DNA of 64,000 bases from Meinhardsimonia xiamenensis (GTDB taxonomy: Bacteria > Pseudomonadota > Alphaproteobacteria > Rhodobacterales > Rhodobacteraceae). The notes beneath the pieces were generated by a model. It made no database searches. It was given only the letters and a program-made list of their open reading frames with translations, and was not told the DNA's origin. Numbering within the stretch: position 1 is the first letter of the stretch; each line of letters starts with the position of its first letter. The stretch lies in the NCBI RefSeq assembly GCF_900102905.1, contig NZ_FNFV01000001.1, positions 441,501 to 505,500 on the forward strand, read 5' to 3'. A program made the translations under genes and the position numbers. This document shows, piece by piece, positions 19,159-29,300 of the stretch.

Positions 19159-19779
19159 GTGACCAAGCGCACGTCTGCCAAGTACAAGATCGACCGCCGG
19201 ATGGGCGAGAACATCTGGGGTCGCGCGAAATCCCCGGTCAACCGCCGCGAATACGGACCCGGCCAGCATGGCCAGCGCCGCAAGGGCAAGATGTCTGACT
19301 TCGGGCTTCAGCTGCGCGCCAAGCAGAAGCTGAAGGGCTACTACGGCGACATCACCGAAAAGCAGTTCCGCCGCATCTATGCCGAGGCCGAGCGGCGCCG
19401 CGGCGACACCGGCGAGCTTCTCATCGGCCTGCTCGAGCGTCGTCTTGACGCCGTGGTCTACCGCGCCAAGTTCGTGCCGACGATCTTTGCCGCCCGCCAG
19501 TTCGTCAACCACGGCCATGTCATGGTCAACGGCCGTCGCGTCAACATCCCCTCCTACCGCGTGAAGGAGGGCGACGTGATCGAGGTGCGCGACCGGGCCA
19601 AGCAGATGGCGCTGGTGCTCGAGGCGGTGCAGTCGCCCGAGCGTGACGTGCCCGAATATCTCGAGGTCGACCACTCCAAGATGCGCGCCACCTTCCTGCG
19701 GACGCCGGGGCTTGCGGATGTGCCCTATCCGGTGATGATGGAGCCGAACCTCGTCGTGGAATTCTACGCCAAGAACTGA
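19159..19779 (+). CDS. rpsD: 30S ribosomal protein S4
   Basis: The 206-residue primary rRNA-binding protein of the small subunit. It has the N-terminal [20 protein letters not shown], the S4 RNA-binding domain ([12 protein letters not shown]..., [22 protein letters not shown]) at about residues 94-155, and the family C-terminus. The start is GTG 19159, with GAAGGAG 8 bp upstream. It is transcribed alone, as in other Rhodobacterales, from its own strong promoter at 18978 and is closed by an intrinsic terminator at 19804. In other bacteria S4 represses its own operon by binding the leader. Confidence 0.98.
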   Translation: MTKRTSAKYKIDRRMGENIWGRAKSPVNRREYGPGQHGQRRKGKMSDFGLQLRAKQKLKGYYGDITEKQFRRIYAEAERRRGDTGELLIGLLERRLDAVVYRAKFVPTIFAARQFVNHGHVMVNGRRVNIPSYRVKEGDVIEVRDRAKQMALVLEAVQSPERDVPEYLEVDHSKMRATFLRTPGLADVPYPVMMEPNLVVEFYAKN

Positions 19780-19803
19780 CACCGGGTTCGCGACCGGCAC
19801 CAA

Positions 19804-19841
19804 GGGCCGCGCGCGGACATCCGGGCGCGGCCCTTCTTCTT
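19804..19841 (+). terminator. Rho-independent terminator after rpsD
   Basis: GGGCCGCGC (19804-19812) pairs perfectly with GCGCGGCCC (19825-19833), followed by TTCTTCTT. It lies 25 bp after the rpsD stop. Confidence 0.9.
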
Positions 19842-19858
19842 GCTCGAGATCGGAGGAT

Positions 19859-20398
19859 ATGGCGATGACAGGCAAGACCCGCACGGAAGAGAGGTTCGAG
19901 CGACTGCTTTTTGCCTCGCGCTGGATTCTGGCGCCGGTCTATCTGGGCCTTGCGCTCCTGCTCGTGCTGCTTCTCGTCGTCTTTCTGCGCGATCTTCTCC
20001 GCTATCTGCCGAAGGCGCTGTCGCTTCCGTATCAGGATGCGATCCTCGTCACGCTCACGCTCATCGACATCGCCCTTGTCGCGAACCTCGTGGTGATCGT
20101 CATATTCTCCGGCTACGAAAACTTTGTCTCGAAGTTCGACCTCGGCGGGCGGGAAGACAGACCGACGTGGATGGGCAAGATCGATTTCTCGGGGCTCAAG
20201 ATCAAGCTCATCGGTTCGATCGTGGCGATCTCCGGCATCGACCTGCTCAAGCGGTTCATGGAGATCGGGCGCACCGAGACGAGCATTTCCTGGGAAGGGC
20301 TCAGGTGGCTCATCACGCTGCATCTCGTGTTCGTCGTCTCCGGCGTCTTGCTTGCCGCCATGGACTGGCTGAAGGAAAGGGCAACGTCGAACCACTAG
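19859..20398 (+). CDS. YqhA family (UPF0114) inner-membrane protein
   Basis: A 179-residue integral membrane protein with about four helices (residues 22-44, 62-84, 112-132 and 147-168). The sequence [17 protein letters not shown] at the N-terminus, [12 protein letters not shown] and [11 protein letters not shown] are characteristic of the YqhA/UPF0114 family. The function is unknown. ATG 19859 follows GGAGGAT, with a second Met two codons later (MAM). It starts 18 bp beyond the rpsD terminator and may depend on read-through or its own weak promoter. Confidence 0.9.
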   Translation: MAMTGKTRTEERFERLLFASRWILAPVYLGLALLLVLLLVVFLRDLLRYLPKALSLPYQDAILVTLTLIDIALVANLVVIVIFSGYENFVSKFDLGGREDRPTWMGKIDFSGLKIKLIGSIVAISGIDLLKRFMEIGRTETSISWEGLRWLITLHLVFVVSGVLLAAMDWLKERATSNH

Positions 20399-20465
20399 CC
20401 GGAGCCTGTCGTCACCACCTCCGCCGCGCCCGCGCGCATGCGGCGCACCAGCGAGTTTTCCGTCC

Positions 20466-21557
20466 ATGACCGACATACGACCCCAGCCGGGAATTCTCGA
20501 TATCGCGCTTTACGAAGGGGGGGAGTCGGCGCTTCCTGGTGTCCCCCCCGAGCGAGTGCTCAAGCTTTCCTCCAACGAAAACCCCTTCGGCCCGAGCCCC
20601 AAGGCGATCGAGGCCTATCAGGCCTGCGCGAGCAGCCTGCACCGCTACCCTTCCTCCGACCACCGCGCCTTGCGCGCGGCGATCGGCGAGGTGCATGGGC
20701 TGGACCCCGATCGGATCATCTGCGGCGCGGGGTCTGACGAGATCATCAGCCTTCTGTGTCAGGCCTATGCCGGCCCCGGCGACGAGGTGATCCACACCGA
20801 GCACGGCTTTGCCATGTATCGCATCTCGGCGCTGGCGGCGGGGGCGACGCCGGTTGAGGTGCGCGAGCGCGAGCGCGTCACGGATGTGGAGGCGATCCTC
20901 GCTGCCGCCAATGAACGCACGCGGCTTGTCTTCATCGCCAACCCCAACAACCCCACGGGCACCATGATCGGCGGCAATGCGCTGGCCCGCCTGGCCGACG
21001 GCCTTCCCGAACATGCGCTTCTGGTGCTCGATGGCGCCTATGCCGAATTCGTCGAGGATTATGACGGTGGCGCGGCGCTGGTGGAGGCGCGCGACAATGT
21101 GGTGATGACGCGCACCTTCTCCAAGATATACGGCCTTGGCGGGCTGCGCGTGGGCTGGGGATATGCGCCGCGCGCGGTGATCGACGTGCTCAACCGTGTT
21201 CGCGGGCCGTTCAATGTCTCCGGCCCGGCGCTCGCGGCGGCGGAGGCGGCAGTCCGCGACCGCGACTATACCGCCCGTTGCGCGGCCGAAAACCGCCGGC
21301 TTCGCGCCATGCTCGCCGAAGGGCTCGCGCGGCTCGGCGTGCCTTCAGATACCAGCCAGGCAAATTTCGTGCTCGCCCGCTTCCCGAGCGCCGCGGAGGC
21401 CGAGGCCTGCGACGCCTGGCTGCGGCGGGAGGGAATCATCGTGCGCCGCGTGGCGGGCTACGGCCTGCCGGAGGCGCTGCGCATCACCGTGGGCGATGAA
21501 GAGGCCGTGCGGCGGGTGATTGCCGCGGTCAGGGATTTCAGGGAAGCGACCGCATGA
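20466..21557 (+). CDS. hisC: Histidinol-phosphate aminotransferase
   Basis: A 363-residue class I/II PLP aminotransferase that transaminates imidazole-acetol phosphate in histidine synthesis; in alphaproteobacteria it often also serves aromatic amino acids. Visible elements are [13 protein letters not shown] at the N-terminus, [21 protein letters not shown] with the PLP-binding Asp and Tyr, and [19 protein letters not shown] with the Schiff-base Lys. Its stop overlaps the ATG of the dehydrogenase by 4 bp, and the pair points to a role in tyrosine/phenylalanine synthesis (context inference). Confidence 0.94.
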   Translation: MTDIRPQPGILDIALYEGGESALPGVPPERVLKLSSNENPFGPSPKAIEAYQACASSLHRYPSSDHRALRAAIGEVHGLDPDRIICGAGSDEIISLLCQAYAGPGDEVIHTEHGFAMYRISALAAGATPVEVRERERVTDVEAILAAANERTRLVFIANPNNPTGTMIGGNALARLADGLPEHALLVLDGAYAEFVEDYDGGAALVEARDNVVMTRTFSKIYGLGGLRVGWGYAPRAVIDVLNRVRGPFNVSGPALAAAEAAVRDRDYTARCAAENRRLRAMLAEGLARLGVPSDTSQANFVLARFPSAAEAEACDAWLRREGIIVRRVAGYGLPEALRITVGDEEAVRRVIAAVRDFREATA

Positions 21558-22471
21558 GAGAGGATTACAAGCGCGTCGCGCTGATCGGGCTCGGGCTCAT
21601 CGCCTCGTCGATGGCCCATGCCATGCGACGCGCGGGCATGAAGAGCGAGATCGTCGGCACCGCCCGCACCGAGAAGACGCGCGAGGAAGCGCGCCAGATC
21701 GGCTTTTGCCACCGGGTGGTGGAGACGGCGGCCGAGGCCGTCCAGGGCGCCGATCTGGTGGTGCTCGCCGTTCCGGTCGGCGCGATGGGGCAGGTGGCGC
21801 GCGAGATCGGGCCGGAGCTTGCGCCCGGCGCCACCGTCACCGACGTGGGATCGGTGAAGCGTCACGTGATCCGCGCGGTCAAGCCGCATCTGCCCGATAC
21901 GGTGCACTTCATTCCCGGCCACCCTCTGGCCGGCACCGAGCACTCCGGCCCCGCGGCCGGCTTCGCCGAACTCTTCGACAACCGCTGGTGCCTGCTCGTG
22001 CCCGACGAGGAAACCGACGCCGAGGCACTCGCCCGGCTCACGGCCTACTGGCAGGCGCTCGGCAGCAATGTCGAGACGATGGACGCCGACCATCACGATC
22101 TGGTGCTCGCCGTCACGAGCCACGCGCCGCATCTCATCGCCTACACGATGGTTGGCGTGGCCGACGACCTCGAGCGTGTCACCGACAGCGAGGTGATCAA
22201 GTTCTCGGCCGCCGGCTTTCGCGACTTCACCCGCATCGCGGCTTCCGACCCGACGATGTGGCGCGACGTGTTCCTGACCAACAAGGACGCCACGCTCGAG
22301 ATCCTCGGGCGCTTCACCGAAGAGCTGTTCGCGCTGCAACGGGCCATCCGCACGGGTGACGGCGAGATGCTTTTCGATTACTTTACCCGCACGCGGGCGA
22401 TCCGGCGCGGCATCATCGAAGCCGGGCAGGACACACCGGCACCGGATTTCGGGCGGATCAGGAAAACGTGA
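21554..22471 (+). CDS. tyrA: Prephenate/arogenate dehydrogenase family protein (cyclohexadienyl dehydrogenase)
   Basis: A 305-residue NAD(P)-dependent dehydrogenase that decarboxylates prephenate or arogenate on the way to tyrosine. It has the Rossmann motif [10 protein letters not shown] (residues 11-20), VTDVGSVK, the catalytic-His region [12 protein letters not shown] and the C-terminal helical domain. ATG 21554 overlaps the hisC stop, and its own stop overlaps the GTG of the extensin-like gene, so three genes are coupled. Specificity for prephenate versus arogenate cannot be read here. Confidence 0.92.
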   Translation: MREDYKRVALIGLGLIASSMAHAMRRAGMKSEIVGTARTEKTREEARQIGFCHRVVETAAEAVQGADLVVLAVPVGAMGQVAREIGPELAPGATVTDVGSVKRHVIRAVKPHLPDTVHFIPGHPLAGTEHSGPAAGFAELFDNRWCLLVPDEETDAEALARLTAYWQALGSNVETMDADHHDLVLAVTSHAPHLIAYTMVGVADDLERVTDSEVIKFSAAGFRDFTRIAASDPTMWRDVFLTNKDATLEILGRFTEELFALQRAIRTGDGEMLFDYFTRTRAIRRGIIEAGQDTPAPDFGRIRKT

Positions 22472-23433
22472 GTCGGGCGGTACTTTCGGGTCTCTTGCTG
22501 GCCGCGCTGCTTGCGCCGGCCGTCCCCGCGACCGGGGATGCCAGCGCGCCCGAAAGCTCGCTCTTTCCGCATGTAAGGCCCTCTGCGCCAGCCGCGCTGC
22601 GCGAGGTGCGCGCGTCGGGCAGCCCGCTGGCAGCGCCCGTCGTGGCAGTCTCGCCGCGGCCGCCTTCGCGGCCCGAGGACGTGATCGCCCGCCGGGTTGC
22701 CGCGGCGGTGCGCCTTCTGCCGCTGCGCACGGGCAGCGCGCCGGTGCCCGACCCGGCGGAGCGGGCGCAGGTGGTGCTCGCGGCGTCGGGGGCTGCGGTG
22801 CGGCTTTCGCCGCGCCCCGAGCCGCGCCCCGACGGGATTGGAAGGGCGCGTGTCCTGCGGGCCAGCGCCGTCGCCCAGAGAACTCCGGCCCCGCTTGTCA
22901 CCGGGAAGAGCGGCCCGATCTGCGGCGATCGGGCAATTCGCGGCGAGACGCTGGCCCCGATCAAGGGCCGGCTTCAGGCCTGCGGCGTGGCCAGGCCCGT
23001 GCGCGTGACCGAGGTCGCGGGCGTGCCGCTGACGCAAGGCGCGATCATGGATTGCACCACCGCCAAGGCGCTCAAGAGCTGGGTTCAGGGCAGCGTCAAG
23101 CCAACCGTGGGGCGGCTGGGGGGCGGCGTCGCCTCGATCAGGGTGATCGCGAGCTACTCCTGCCGCACGCGCAACAGCAGGCCTGGCGCCAAGATCTCCG
23201 AGCATGGCAAGGGCAGGGCGGTGGACATTTCGGCCATCAATCTGAAGAACGGTGTCTCGCTGACCGTGCTGAAGGGGTGGCGCGACCAGTTTCAGGGGCC
23301 GCTTCTGCGCCGCATGCATGCCGGTGCCTGCGGCCCCTTCGGGACGGTTCTCGGTCCCGATGCCGACCGCTACCATCAGGATCACCTTCATCTCGACACC
23401 GCGCGCCATCGCAGCGGCCCCTATTGCCGCTGA
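22468..23433 (+). CDS. Extensin-like C-terminal domain protein, exported
   Basis: A 321-residue protein with an N-terminal signal peptide ([20 protein letters not shown]), a long Pro/Arg/Ala-rich low-complexity region (about 25-145) and an extensin-like_C domain (about 150-321). The domain carries ICGD, MDCTTAKALKSW, YSCRTRN, SEHGKGRAVDIS and DRYHQDHLHLD. The His/Asp arrangement resembles the zinc site of LAS-type peptidases (MepA, M15), so a cell-wall amidase or endopeptidase role is possible but unproven. GTG 22468 overlaps the tyrA stop. The domain ends with paired cysteines suggesting periplasmic disulfides. Confidence 0.85.
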   Translation: MSRAVLSGLLLAALLAPAVPATGDASAPESSLFPHVRPSAPAALREVRASGSPLAAPVVAVSPRPPSRPEDVIARRVAAAVRLLPLRTGSAPVPDPAERAQVVLAASGAAVRLSPRPEPRPDGIGRARVLRASAVAQRTPAPLVTGKSGPICGDRAIRGETLAPIKGRLQACGVARPVRVTEVAGVPLTQGAIMDCTTAKALKSWVQGSVKPTVGRLGGGVASIRVIASYSCRTRNSRPGAKISEHGKGRAVDISAINLKNGVSLTVLKGWRDQFQGPLLRRMHAGACGPFGTVLGPDADRYHQDHLHLDTARHRSGPYCR

Positions 23434-23454
23434 CCCGCGCCAAGCGGCCGCGCC

Positions 23455-24402
23455 TCATGGGAGCGTGGCCAGGCGCAGCGGGCCGAGCCAGAGCGCGCCG
23501 CCACGAATGTCGAACATGAGCGTCGGGTCGCTCTCGGTCAGGCTTTTCAGGAGTGCCAGGTCGCGCCCCGCCATGATCCCCGTTGCGCCAAGCAGCGCCA
23601 GAGCCGCGGGCCAATTGTCGGACGACAGCGCCACCTCGCCGACGAGCCCTCCGGTGGCGTCGCGCTCCACCTGTCCGCTGGCGTCAAGCCGCAGGGGCCC
23701 CCAGCGCAGATAGGCCGAGGTAATCTCGATGGCGCGCACACGCGGGGGCGCCCCGGCGAGCGCCGCTCCGTCAAGCGGGCGGTCGAGTGTCGCGGTCATC
23801 TCCACATGCAGCGTGCCGGACGGTGACGGCATGGGCATCGCCGGGGCGGAAACGGAGAGATCGGTCACCTCCAGCGCCAGATCGCGGGCAAGCGGCCGTG
23901 CCGCGCCGGGGCGCGTGGCGAGGCGCAGCGTGCCGGCCGCAGCACGCAGGCCGCGCGCGCTCTCGACCCGCGGGGACTTTGCCACCATCACGACCCGATC
24001 GAGCTCGGGGCTGGCCTTGGGAATGAAGGTGATGCTGGCCCGCATGTCGTCAGTGCTCACGGAAAGCTGCTCGCCGGCGACCGTGAGCAGCTGCTCTCCG
24101 GGCCAGACGATGATCTGGTGATGCGGCCTGTAGCTCAGGGCGAAGATCTGCAGGAACGGGGCCGACCAGCTCACGCCATGCCCGGGCCACTCGATGCGCG
24201 GCCGGCTGATCTGAAAGTCGATGCGGTTGGGAAAGCCGGCGAGGGCGATTCCCTCGTGATGGACGCGCCAGCCCGTTTCTCCGGCCTCGGAGCGTGCCTC
24301 GAGCCAGTTTGTGAGCGCCGCCTCCGCCGCCCGGCTGGCCACGAACCACCAGCCACCCCAGGCGATGGCCGCAGCCAGCACAAGCCCGAACAGAATCCGC
24401 AT
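23455..24402 (-). CDS. DUF2125 domain-containing exported protein
   Basis: A 315-residue protein with an N-terminal signal or anchor helix (RILFGLVLAAAIAWGGWWF). The DUF2125 pattern is LTNWLEARSEAGETGWRVHHE, GFPNRIDFQ and LQIFALSYRPHHQIIVWPGEQ. The body is beta-rich and resembles AsmA-like periplasmic repeats (impression only). The function is unknown. The start is ATG 24402; the gene is convergent with the extensin-like gene and divergent from the ChaC-like gene (45 bp between starts). Confidence 0.83.
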   Translation of the reverse strand: MRILFGLVLAAAIAWGGWWFVASRAAEAALTNWLEARSEAGETGWRVHHEGIALAGFPNRIDFQISRPRIEWPGHGVSWSAPFLQIFALSYRPHHQIIVWPGEQLLTVAGEQLSVSTDDMRASITFIPKASPELDRVVMVAKSPRVESARGLRAAAGTLRLATRPGAARPLARDLALEVTDLSVSAPAMPMPSPSGTLHVEMTATLDRPLDGAALAGAPPRVRAIEITSAYLRWGPLRLDASGQVERDATGGLVGEVALSSDNWPAALALLGATGIMAGRDLALLKSLTESDPTLMFDIRGGALWLGPLRLATLP

Positions 24403-24447
24403 TGCCGCCCCTTCTCATCGCCGCTGCAAGGTGCATATAGGCCGGTG

Positions 24448-25023
24448 ATGGACTGGGCCAGCGTCATTACACCCGAAGCCGAGCAGCTCGAGCCCCTGTG
24501 GGTCTTCGGCTATGGCTCGCTGATGTGGAATCCGGGGTTTTCCCCGGCCGAGCGCGCGGTCGCCGAGCTCTCGGGCTATGCGCGCGGCTTCTGCATGCGT
24601 TCGATTCACCACCGCGGAACGCCCGAGCGGCCGGGGCTGGTGCTTGCGCTCGACGAGAAGCCGGGCGCGCGTTGCCACGGCCTGGCCTTTCGCGTGCCGG
24701 AGGCGGAGCGCGCGCGGGTGCTCGAGGAGCTCAGGGCGCGCGAGCTCATCTCCTCGGCCTATCTCGAGCGGGTGATGCCCGTACGCCTTGCCGACGGGCG
24801 CGAGGTGAAAGCGGTGGTCTATGTGATCGACCGCAACCATGTGCAGTACTGCGGCGGCCTGCCGCTCGAGGAACAGGCGCGCATCATTGCCCGTGCGCGG
24901 GGCGGGCGCGGACCCAACACCGAATACCTTTTCAACACCGCCGCGCATCTGGAAGAACTGGGCATCGAGGACAAGGAGCTGACCTGGCTCGCGGCGCGCG
25001 TTCGGGCGATCGCGGCGGTGTGA
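24448..25023 (+). CDS. Gamma-glutamylcyclotransferase (ChaC-like)
   Basis: A 191-residue enzyme predicted to split glutathione into 5-oxoproline and Cys-Gly in the cytosol. The substrate-binding signature VFGYGSLMWNPGF is at residues 20-32, followed by RGFCMRSIHHRGTPERPGLVLALD as in ChaC proteins, and ELISSAYLERVMPV with a candidate catalytic Glu. The start is ATG 24448. Glutathione-linked genes also occur at adhC and gloB in this window, but they are not in one operon. Confidence 0.9.
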   Translation: MDWASVITPEAEQLEPLWVFGYGSLMWNPGFSPAERAVAELSGYARGFCMRSIHHRGTPERPGLVLALDEKPGARCHGLAFRVPEAERARVLEELRARELISSAYLERVMPVRLADGREVKAVVYVIDRNHVQYCGGLPLEEQARIIARARGGRGPNTEYLFNTAAHLEELGIEDKELTWLAARVRAIAAV

Positions 25024-25081
25024 TCTGCCGCGATATTGCGTGTTGGCAGTTTCCCGGTTCCACCCTATCTTGGTGGGCCAG

Positions 25082-26335
25082 ATGACCGGGCCAGGACACG
25101 TCCAGATGGACCAGCCGGATCGCGAGGCCGAGCCGTATTTCTCCCAGCCTGTTCGCCAGCTTCTCATGATGCTGGTGGCGCTCGGCCTTGTGCTTGCGGG
25201 CGCCTATGTCGCCTGGCCGCGGGTTTCATCCGTCTTTCTTGCCAACCCCTGGCTCAACGGAGCCATCGCAGTGGTGTTCGTGATCGGCGTGCTCGCCTGT
25301 TTCTGGCAGGTCTACCAGCAGGTGGCATCGGTCAGGTGGATCGTCGGTTTCGCCGCCAACCGCCCCGGTCACGACCAGATCAAGCCGCCCAGGCTTCTGG
25401 CCTCGATGGCGGCGCTCATGCGCACGCGCGGCCCGCATCGGCACATATCGCCGAGCTCGGCGCGCTCCATTCTCGACTCGGTGGCGAGCCGCATCGACGA
25501 GGTGCGCGACATCACGCGCTACATTGTCAACCTTCTGATCTTCCTCGGCCTTCTCGGCACCTTCTTCGGGCTTGCAACAACGGTGCCCGCGGTGGTGGAG
25601 ACGATCCGCTCGCTCGCGCCGCAGGGAGACGAGAGCGGGCTTGAAATCTTCAACCGCCTGATGGGCGGCCTCGAGAAACAGCTCGGCGGCATGGGCATCG
25701 CCTTTTCGTCCTCGCTTCTGGGCCTTGCGGGCTCGCTCGTGGTGGGATTGCTCGAGCTTATCGCCGGTCACGGTCAGAACCGTTTCTATCGCGAACTCGA
25801 GGAGTGGCTTTCGTCGATCACGCGACTGGGCTTTGCCAGTGACGGGGACGGCACGGGCAGCGATATCGGCATCGTCTCGGCGGTGCTCGACCACATGGCC
25901 GAGCAGATCGAGGCCATGCGCGGCATGTTCGCGCAGGCCGACGCATCGCGCGCGGCACTCGAGGAGCGTATCTCGGGGCTCGCCGGCGCCATCGAGGGGC
26001 TGACGGCGAAGCTCGATGCCGACCCCGCCGCCACGGGCGCGGCCCTCGGGCGCGTCGCCGCCGCGCAAGAGCGGCTGACCGAGGTGCTGGAGGCCACGGC
26101 CGCGGGCGCTCATGTCGATGCCGAAAGCCGCATGCGTCTGCGCTCGATCGACGTGCAGCTTCTGCGCATCCTCGAGGAGATGTCTGCCGGACGCCAGGAG
26201 ATTGCCGCGGAACTGCGCGCCGACCTTGCCGCACTCACACGGGCGGTGCGGGAGCTTGCCGAAGCCCAGAGCCGTGCGGCGGCCGGTGGCGACGGCGGAG
26301 CCGATCGCGCGTCGGTCGGCGCGAACAGGGGCTAG
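25082..26335 (+). CDS. MotA/TolQ/ExbB-like proton channel family protein
   Basis: A 417-residue inner-membrane protein with four predicted helices: two near the N-terminus (LLMMLVALGLVLAGAYVAW; GAIAVVFVIGVLACFW) and two in the channel core. The core motifs are LIFLGLLGTFFGLATTVPAVV and, after LMGGLEKQLGGMGIAF, SSSLLGLAGSLVVGLLELI, as in MotA/TolQ/ExbB. The about 150-residue C-terminal tail is predicted helical (repeated Ala/Glu/Leu heptads) and cytoplasmic. It lies 3 bp before the OmpA/MotB-like gene and almost surely forms a stator complex with it. ATG 25082 and ATG 25106 are both possible starts; neither has a strong ribosome-binding site. The force acceptor is unknown. Confidence 0.85.
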   Translation: MTGPGHVQMDQPDREAEPYFSQPVRQLLMMLVALGLVLAGAYVAWPRVSSVFLANPWLNGAIAVVFVIGVLACFWQVYQQVASVRWIVGFAANRPGHDQIKPPRLLASMAALMRTRGPHRHISPSSARSILDSVASRIDEVRDITRYIVNLLIFLGLLGTFFGLATTVPAVVETIRSLAPQGDESGLEIFNRLMGGLEKQLGGMGIAFSSSLLGLAGSLVVGLLELIAGHGQNRFYRELEEWLSSITRLGFASDGDGTGSDIGIVSAVLDHMAEQIEAMRGMFAQADASRAALEERISGLAGAIEGLTAKLDADPAATGAALGRVAAAQERLTEVLEATAAGAHVDAESRMRLRSIDVQLLRILEEMSAGRQEIAAELRADLAALTRAVRELAEAQSRAAAGGDGGADRASVGANRG

Positions 26336-26338
26336 GTC

Positions 26339-29300
26339 GTGGGGCTGAACCGGCGCGCCGTCAATCGCGTCTCCGGCAACATCTGGCCGGGTTTTGTCGA
26401 TGCGATGACGGGGCTTCTGCTGGTCCTGTTCTTTGTGCTGACGATCTTCATGGTTGTGCAGTTCGTCCTGCGCGAAGAAATCATCGGCCGCGACTCCGAG
26501 CTTGACCAGCTGCATGCCGAGCTTGCCGAACTTTCGCGCGCGCTCGGCCTCGAGCAGCAGCGCGCCTTCACGCTGGAACAGGATGTCGAGGCATTGCGCG
26601 CGGCGCTGTCCGACGCGCGGGCCGAAGGTGCCGCTCAGGCCGAATTGATCGGCCGTCTGCGCCAGACGATCGCTGCAGGCGAGGCGAGGATCGCGGATCA
26701 GGCCGCGCGCATCGCGAGCTTCGAGGAACAGGTCGCCTCGCTGCTGGCCGAGCGCGACAGCGCGCGTGCCGAGGGTGCGGCTCTTGCCGCCGACCTTGAA
26801 GCGCTGAAGGGAGAAAATGCCCGCCGTCTGGACGAACGCGAGGCGTTGCAGCTGGCGCTGGCCAAGGCCCGCGAGGAGATCGACGCCCAGGCGGAGGCGG
26901 CGCGTCTTGCTGCGGCCCGCCGCGAGGCGCTCGAGGCGCTGATTGCCGATCTGCGCAACCGGCTCGAGGCGCGTGAGGCGTCGCTGGCCGAGACGCTTGC
27001 GGCGCTGGACGCGGCCAAGGGCGCGAACGAGGAGGCCAACGCGCGCCTTGCCGCATTGCAGGCCGCCCTGACCGCCGAGCGCTCGGCGCGTCAGAACGTG
27101 GCCGGCGACAACGTCTCGCTGCGTGAGCAGATCCTTTCCCTGCAGGCGGCCCTCGCGGAGGAAACCGAGAGCCGGGAGGATCTCACCGCCCAGCTGATGG
27201 CGCTGAGCCAGAGGCTCGCGGCCACCGAGGCCGAGCTGAAGGAGACCGCCGCCGCGCGCGATGCCGGAGCCGCCGCCCGGGAGGAACTCAGCGCCCGTCT
27301 TGCGGAGCTCGAGGCGCGCCTCGCGCAGTCCGAGCTGCGGCGCGAGGAGCTGAGCGAGCGTCTGGCGCGCTTGCAGGAGCTGCTGACCGCGGCCGAGGCC
27401 GCGCGCCAAGGGCTTGAAGGCGATGCCGCCGCGATGCGGGCGGATATCGTCCGGCTGCAGGCGGAACTGTCGCGGGAGATCGCAGCCCGCGACGCCGCGC
27501 GCGCCGAGGCGTCGCGCCTTCAAGGCGCGCTTGCGACCGCCGAACAGAAGGCCGAAGCGCTTCGCCAGTCGCTCGGTGCGGCGACAGCGAGCGCCGAGGA
27601 AAGGCTGGCGATGCTCGAGTCGCTGCGCGCGGCGCTGGCCGAGAGCGAGGAGGCGCGCAACAGGGCCAATTCGCAGGCCGAAGCGCTGAGGGGCGAGCTT
27701 GAGCGTGCCCGCGCCGAGCTTCAGGCGGCGTCACGCGCGAGCGAAGCCGCTGAGGCCAAGGCGGCAGAACTGCAGGCGCAGGTGATGCGGCTTCGGGAAG
27801 CGCTTGATGCCGATGAGGCGGCGCGGCTTGCCGAACAGGCGGCGCTCGAGGCTCTGCGCCGCCAGCTCGAGGAAACCGAAACGCGCCTTTCCGAGCAGGA
27901 GGCGGCAAGGCTCGCCAGCGAGGCGGCGGCGGTGGCGTTGCGCCGCCAGCTCGAGGGGCTCGCCGACCGGCTCGCCGAGGAAGAGGCCGAAAGGCTCGTT
28001 CTCCAGGCCACCATCGAGTCGCTGCGCCGGGAGCTTGAGGATGCGCGGAGCACGCTCAGCGAGGAGGAACAGGCGCGCCTCGCCGAGGCGGCGACGGTCG
28101 AATCGCTGCGCCGCCAGCTGGAGGAGACGGGCGCCGCGCTGTCGCAGGCCGAAGCGGCCGAACTCGCCCAGCGTGCCGCCGTCGAGAACCTGCGCCGAAG
28201 GCTCGAGGAATTGCAGGCGCGGCTTGACGCCGGCGAGGCCGAGCGCGTGGCCGCCGAGGCCGCGCTTGAAGACTTGCGCCGCAAGCTGGAGGAAGCAGGC
28301 GCAAGGATCGACGAGGCCGAGGCGGCGCGCCTTGCCGAGGCCGCGGCGGCCGAGGAGCTTCGCAAGCGTCTCGAAAGTGCTCAGCAGGAGCTTTCGGAGC
28401 GCGAGCGCGACCTTCTGGCCGAACGCGCCGCAGCCGAGGCGTTGCGGCAAAGGCTGGCCGAGCGCGAGGCGCGGCTGTCGGAGGAGGAGAAGGCCCGTCT
28501 TGCCGAGGCTGCGGCGGCGGAGCGGCTGCGCAGGGAGCTGGCCAACGCGCAGGACGAGCTTGCCGCGATGACGCTGGTTCTGGAGGAGGAGCGCAGACGG
28601 GCGGAGGAGACGCTCACGCTGCTGGCGGCCGCCCGGGAGGCGCAGAAGGATCTGACCGAGCGCCTGCAGGCGGCGCTGGCGGCGAAGCAGGAGGCGGAAG
28701 CGGCGACCGATGCGCGCGACGATCAGATCGCCGCTCTGAAGGCCGAGCTCGAGGCGCTGCGCGCCGAGATCGACGACGAGCAGGAGTTGCGCAACCGGTT
28801 GGCGGCGGCGCTGGCCGCGCGCGAGCGTTTTGAGGAGGCCGCGAGCCGCGCCCGCGATCAGGCCAGCGAAAGGGCGCGGCTGCTGGAGCTCGCCGAGGAC
28901 GAGCTGTCGCGGAAGAATGCCGAACTTCTCGAGGGGCAGCGCAAGATGGAGGCGCTCCGCCAGGAGGTGGCGGCGCTGCGGGCGCAGCTTGGCAGCCTTC
29001 AGGCATTGCTCGACGAGGCCGCCGAGCGCGAGAAGGCGGCGCAGGTGCGGATCGAAACGCTCGGTCAGCAGCTCAACATGGCGCTGGCACGCGCAGCGGC
29101 CGAGGAGCGCCGGCGCGCCCAACTCGAGGCTGCCGAGGCCGAGCGACTCCGGCGCGAAAAGGAACAGCTCGAGCAGCAGCTTGAAACCTACCGCTCGGAG
29201 TTCTTCGGTGAGCTGCGCAAGGTGCTCGGTGGTGTCGAGGGCGTGGAGATCGTCGGCGACCGCTTCGTGTTCTCCTCGCAGGTGCTGTTCCCGTCCGGGT

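Noticed and set aside
25226-27523. 765-codon minus-strand ORF opposite the ExbB-like and OmpA-like genes
   Set aside because: The + strand carries clear membrane, coiled-coil and OmpA features; the antisense frame has none and starts and stops without context.
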